Source: Acanthopleuribacter pedis (lineage in GTDB: Bacteria > Acidobacteriota > Holophagae > Acanthopleuribacterales > Acanthopleuribacteraceae). Taken from it: a DNA stretch of 64,000 nt. Below are positions 61,747 to 64,000 of this stretch, in pieces. The notes under the pieces are model-generated. The model worked only from the letters and a program-made list of their open reading frames with translations. It was not told the DNA's origin and ran no database searches. Numbering within the stretch: position 1 is the stretch's first letter; each line of letters begins with the position of its first letter. The position numbers were made by a program, and so were the translations under genes. The stretch spans positions 124,001-188,000 of the forward strand of contig NZ_JAFREP010000001.1 of the NCBI RefSeq assembly GCF_017377855.1, written 5' to 3'.

Positions 61747-62777
61747 GCGATGCAATCGGCCGCCAACATTTCACCGATTGCCATGGCGGCGGTAAGACCG
61801 GGCGATTCGATTCCGAGGCAGTGGACCAGCCGCCCCTCACGATGAAAAAGAAAGTCTGAAAAGTGGTGGCGGCTGCGTTTGGCGCGAACGCCGGCGTATC
61901 CCGGTTGCAACATATTTCGCTCTAGCCAGGGGAGATAGGTGACCGCTGCACGGTAAAAAGCGTCGGCTCGGTTGGGGTCGACGCCGTAACTCGGGGTATC
62001 GATCCATTCGATATCCGGGCCGAGATACCATTCGCCGGCCAAGTTGCAGGTGAGATGGATGCCGAGGGTTTCACGTTCCTTGGGCACCGCCGGGTACACG
62101 AGGTGGGGCAACTGAATGCCGGGTGGGGGTTTGATTTGAAAGTAAACCCCGCGCGCGTAGAAGTGGGTTGTGTGGTTGCACAGTTGATCGCTGTCCAATC
62201 CACCGCAGTTGAAAACCCAGGAAGCGCGGCAGGTTTCGCCGTTAATGGTCAGGATCACGCCGTTTTCCTCGGCCGTGACCGAGGTAACTTCTTGATGAAG
62301 CAAGAGTTCGGCCCCGCTCTCCTCGAGGAGCTTGTTGACCAAGCTGTCTTGATCAATGATGGCCGTTGTCGGTGAAAACAAAGCCTTGCGACAATGGACA
62401 CCGTTGGGTACCTGTTCCGCCGTGCGCCATTCAAGGGGTACCGCACCAAGATTGTGTTGGTATAACTGTTCAAGGGTGGCGCAGGCCGCCGCGTCATGGG
62501 CGACGATGTACTTGCCGACCTTTTCGAAAGGAACCCCGTGTTTGGGGGCGAATTCATGGAGCAAACGGTTGCCGCGACGACACAAACGCGTTTTGAGGCT
62601 TTCCTTGGGGTAATAAATCCCGGCGTGAACCACGCCTGAGTTGCGGCTACTCATGCCCATACAAGGGCGCGGCGCGCGTTCGAGAACGAAGACCTCCCGA
62701 CCGCTGTTCCGCAGCGCGTAAGCGACGGCGGCACCCACGCAACCGGCACCGATAACCACAATACCTACTTGTTCCAT
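61743..62777 (-). CDS. FAD-dependent oxidoreductase, LhgO-like
   Basis: A DAO-family flavoenzyme. The FAD-binding Rossmann motif GIVVIGAGCVGAAVA opens the protein and SSRNSGVVHAGIYYP is a signature of L-2-hydroxyglutarate dehydrogenase/oxidase (LhgO) and close relatives, as is GVRAKRS near the end. At 344 residues it is a little shorter than typical LhgO (~400). ATG 62777 fits the first beta strand. Substrate assignment beyond a 2-hydroxy acid is uncertain. Tail-to-tail with rluA. Confidence 0.85.
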   Translation of the reverse strand: MEQVGIVVIGAGCVGAAVAYALRNSGREVFVLERAPRPCMGMSSRNSGVVHAGIYYPKESLKTRLCRRGNRLLHEFAPKHGVPFEKVGKYIVAHDAAACATLEQLYQHNLGAVPLEWRTAEQVPNGVHCRKALFSPTTAIIDQDSLVNKLLEESGAELLLHQEVTSVTAEENGVILTINGETCRASWVFNCGGLDSDQLCNHTTHFYARGVYFQIKPPPGIQLPHLVYPAVPKERETLGIHLTCNLAGEWYLGPDIEWIDTPSYGVDPNRADAFYRAAVTYLPWLERNMLQPGYAGVRAKRSRHHFSDFLFHREGRLVHCLGIESPGLTAAMAIGEMLAADCIA

Positions 62778-62847
62778 TGTTTCGCCACGCGTTCTCTCGG
62801 GTGTTTGTTCAAAGTGACTTATAGCCTAACACGAAGGGTGGTTTCGA

Positions 62848-64000
62848 TTAATTTTTAGCCCAAATCAGCGTGCTTAGATCGAGGGAGGTTTCGACCATCA
62901 ACGAGCCGTCTGCCAAACGGGCGGGGATGTCTACGATAAGGTCGTTGTAGTTTTGCTCGGGTTCATTCGAGCCCGCGCGTAAGCCAACCCAGGCATTGCG
63001 ACCGCTGAATTTGGCGGCGTAGAGCGCGTGGTCCGCGATATTCACCACCTCTTCCCAACTGAATTGGAAGGGGTTGTCGGGCATAAACGGGAAGTGGGCG
63101 TAACCGATGGAGGTGGTGATGTGGACCTGCTCGCCGCTGTCGAGTTCGATGGGGTAATCGGCGACCAAATTGCGAATCCGTTCGGCCATGTTTTGGGCGA
63201 AATCCTCGGGGGCGTGACGGAACAGAATCAAAAACTCTTCCCCGCCCCAGCGGGTAACCACGTCCGAATCGCGACAGGTCTCCAAAAGCAATTGGCTGAC
63301 CGACTTAAGAATGATGTCGCCGGCATTGTGCCCGTATTGGTCGTTAAATGATTTGAAGTGATCCAGATCCATCATGAGAAAAAAGATACGTGGGGGGGCT
63401 TGGCTCAGGGTGCCGCGGCGTTCTTTGAGGACGCGAGGGGGATGGGTGATTTCCGAAGCCATGAGGTCTTTGAGAAAGCGGCGGTTTTTTAAACCGGTCA
63501 AGGGGTCGGTAACGCTCATTTCACGCAATTGCAGCGTGGTTTCCGCCAAGGCGTCGTTGCTGGCTTTAAGCTCGGCCGTGCGTTGATCGATCAGGGCCTC
63601 GAGATGGACTTGTTGGATTTGGAAGCGTTTGACTTTGAGTCGAACACCGGCCCATACCAAAAAGATACCTGCAAAAATGCAAAGGATCATAAACCAGGCG
63701 GTTTGATAAATATGGGGTTTGACATAAACCGGTAGTGCCACCGCGCCCCCGTGGTATTCACCCTCGCGAATTCCCGACTCCACCAAAAATCGGTAATTGC
63801 CGGGTGAAAGGTTGGTGTAGTCCGCGACGCGGTCGTCGTTTTGGTTGATCCAGGTATCGTCGTAACCCTCGAGTTTGGTGCGGAAATGAACGCGATGGGG
63901 TAGGGAAAAGAAAATATTGGTGTACCTGAAGCGAATGCGGTCGCTGCCGGCGGGGACGGTTACCGTTCCATCTGTTTCGGGAAATATGGTTTTTTCATCG
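62848..64000 (-). CDS. Sensor diguanylate cyclase with Y_Y_Y domain (partial, runs off the window)
   Basis: The frame is open to the window edge; the GTG at 63786 is only an internal codon, since upstream codons encode a Y_Y_Y domain (FRYTNIFFSLPHRVHFRTKLEGYDDTWI, ending NLSPGNYRFLVE). A membrane helix (AWFMILCIFAGIFLVWAGV) and short coiled coil follow, then a GGDEF-type cyclase with DPLTGLKNRRFL and an active GGEEF motif. RxxD (RDSD) lies five residues before GGEEF, so an inhibitory I-site is present. Relatives carry a periplasmic two-component-regulator propeller upstream, probably outside this window. Confidence 0.9.
   Translation of the reverse strand, partial: DEKTIFPETDGTVTVPAGSDRIRFRYTNIFFSLPHRVHFRTKLEGYDDTWINQNDDRVADYTNLSPGNYRFLVESGIREGEYHGGAVALPVYVKPHIYQTAWFMILCIFAGIFLVWAGVRLKVKRFQIQQVHLEALIDQRTAELKASNDALAETTLQLREMSVTDPLTGLKNRRFLKDLMASEITHPPRVLKERRGTLSQAPPRIFFLMMDLDHFKSFNDQYGHNAGDIILKSVSQLLLETCRDSDVVTRWGGEEFLILFRHAPEDFAQNMAERIRNLVADYPIELDSGEQVHITTSIGYAHFPFMPDNPFQFSWEEVVNIADHALYAAKFSGRNAWVGLRAGSNEPEQNYNDLIVDIPARLADGSLMVETSLDLSTLIWAKN

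Overview
The window reads as chromosomal DNA of a Gram-negative, GC-rich bacterium. The outer membrane is shown by a BtuB-type TonB receptor. Large Ser/Thr kinases, PEGA-domain proteins, a CarD regulator, secreted beta-helix, macroglobulin and DPP4-type proteins, and frequent TTG starts behind strong Shine-Dalgarno (SD) sequences fit a marine Acidobacteriota member (Holophagae/Acanthopleuribacter-like). The taxonomic guess is inference; no rRNA or tRNA gene was seen. No prophage, insertion sequence or CRISPR array was found.

Layout. 1-9.6 kb: tail of an unknown gene with a terminator, gatB, a giant membrane kinase with EF-hand and LRR parts, a secreted beta-helix protein with a dockerin-like tail, and a methyltransferase. 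9.9-16 kb: an Rpn-type nuclease, then a three-gene ABC operon in which both permeases carry a C-terminal peptidase-like domain, one with an intact HExxH site and one without. 16-22 kb: a HAD 5'-nucleotidase, a secreted glutamine-amidotransferase-like protein and an aldo/keto reductase. 22-31 kb: a 2015-residue alpha-2-macroglobulin converging on btuB, whose leader carries a good promoter and two tandem cobalamin riboswitches. 31-38 kb: a TfpX/TfpZ-like protein and a polysaccharide operon (O-antigen ligase, two glycosyltransferases, a heparinase-like lyase). 38-46.5 kb: a DPP4-type peptidase and a kinase, TPR/propeller and PEGA/PDZ operon. 46.8-50.6 kb: rnc-rluB-cmk-yraN, with a 14-copy 42-bp repeat inside rluB. 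50.9-64 kb: a GGDEF protein, an FG-GAP-type lipoprotein, carD, pgpA-ribF, ispDF-plsB-rluA, an LhgO-like oxidoreductase and a partial Y_Y_Y-GGDEF sensor.

Links between genes. btuB is predicted to be shut off by cobalamin acting on two aptamers. The ABC ATPase is translationally coupled to its two permease-peptidase subunits. The kinase operon looks like one envelope-sensing unit, since the kinase C-terminus and both partners are predicted periplasmic. PgpA, RibF, IspDF and the PlsB-like protein supply phospholipid, flavin and isoprenoid metabolism.

The most unusual items are a pair of ~175-bp, same-strand, structured repeats flanking pgpA-ribF, with a compensatory base-pair change between copies; the ABC permease-peptidase pair; and the tandem cobalamin riboswitches.
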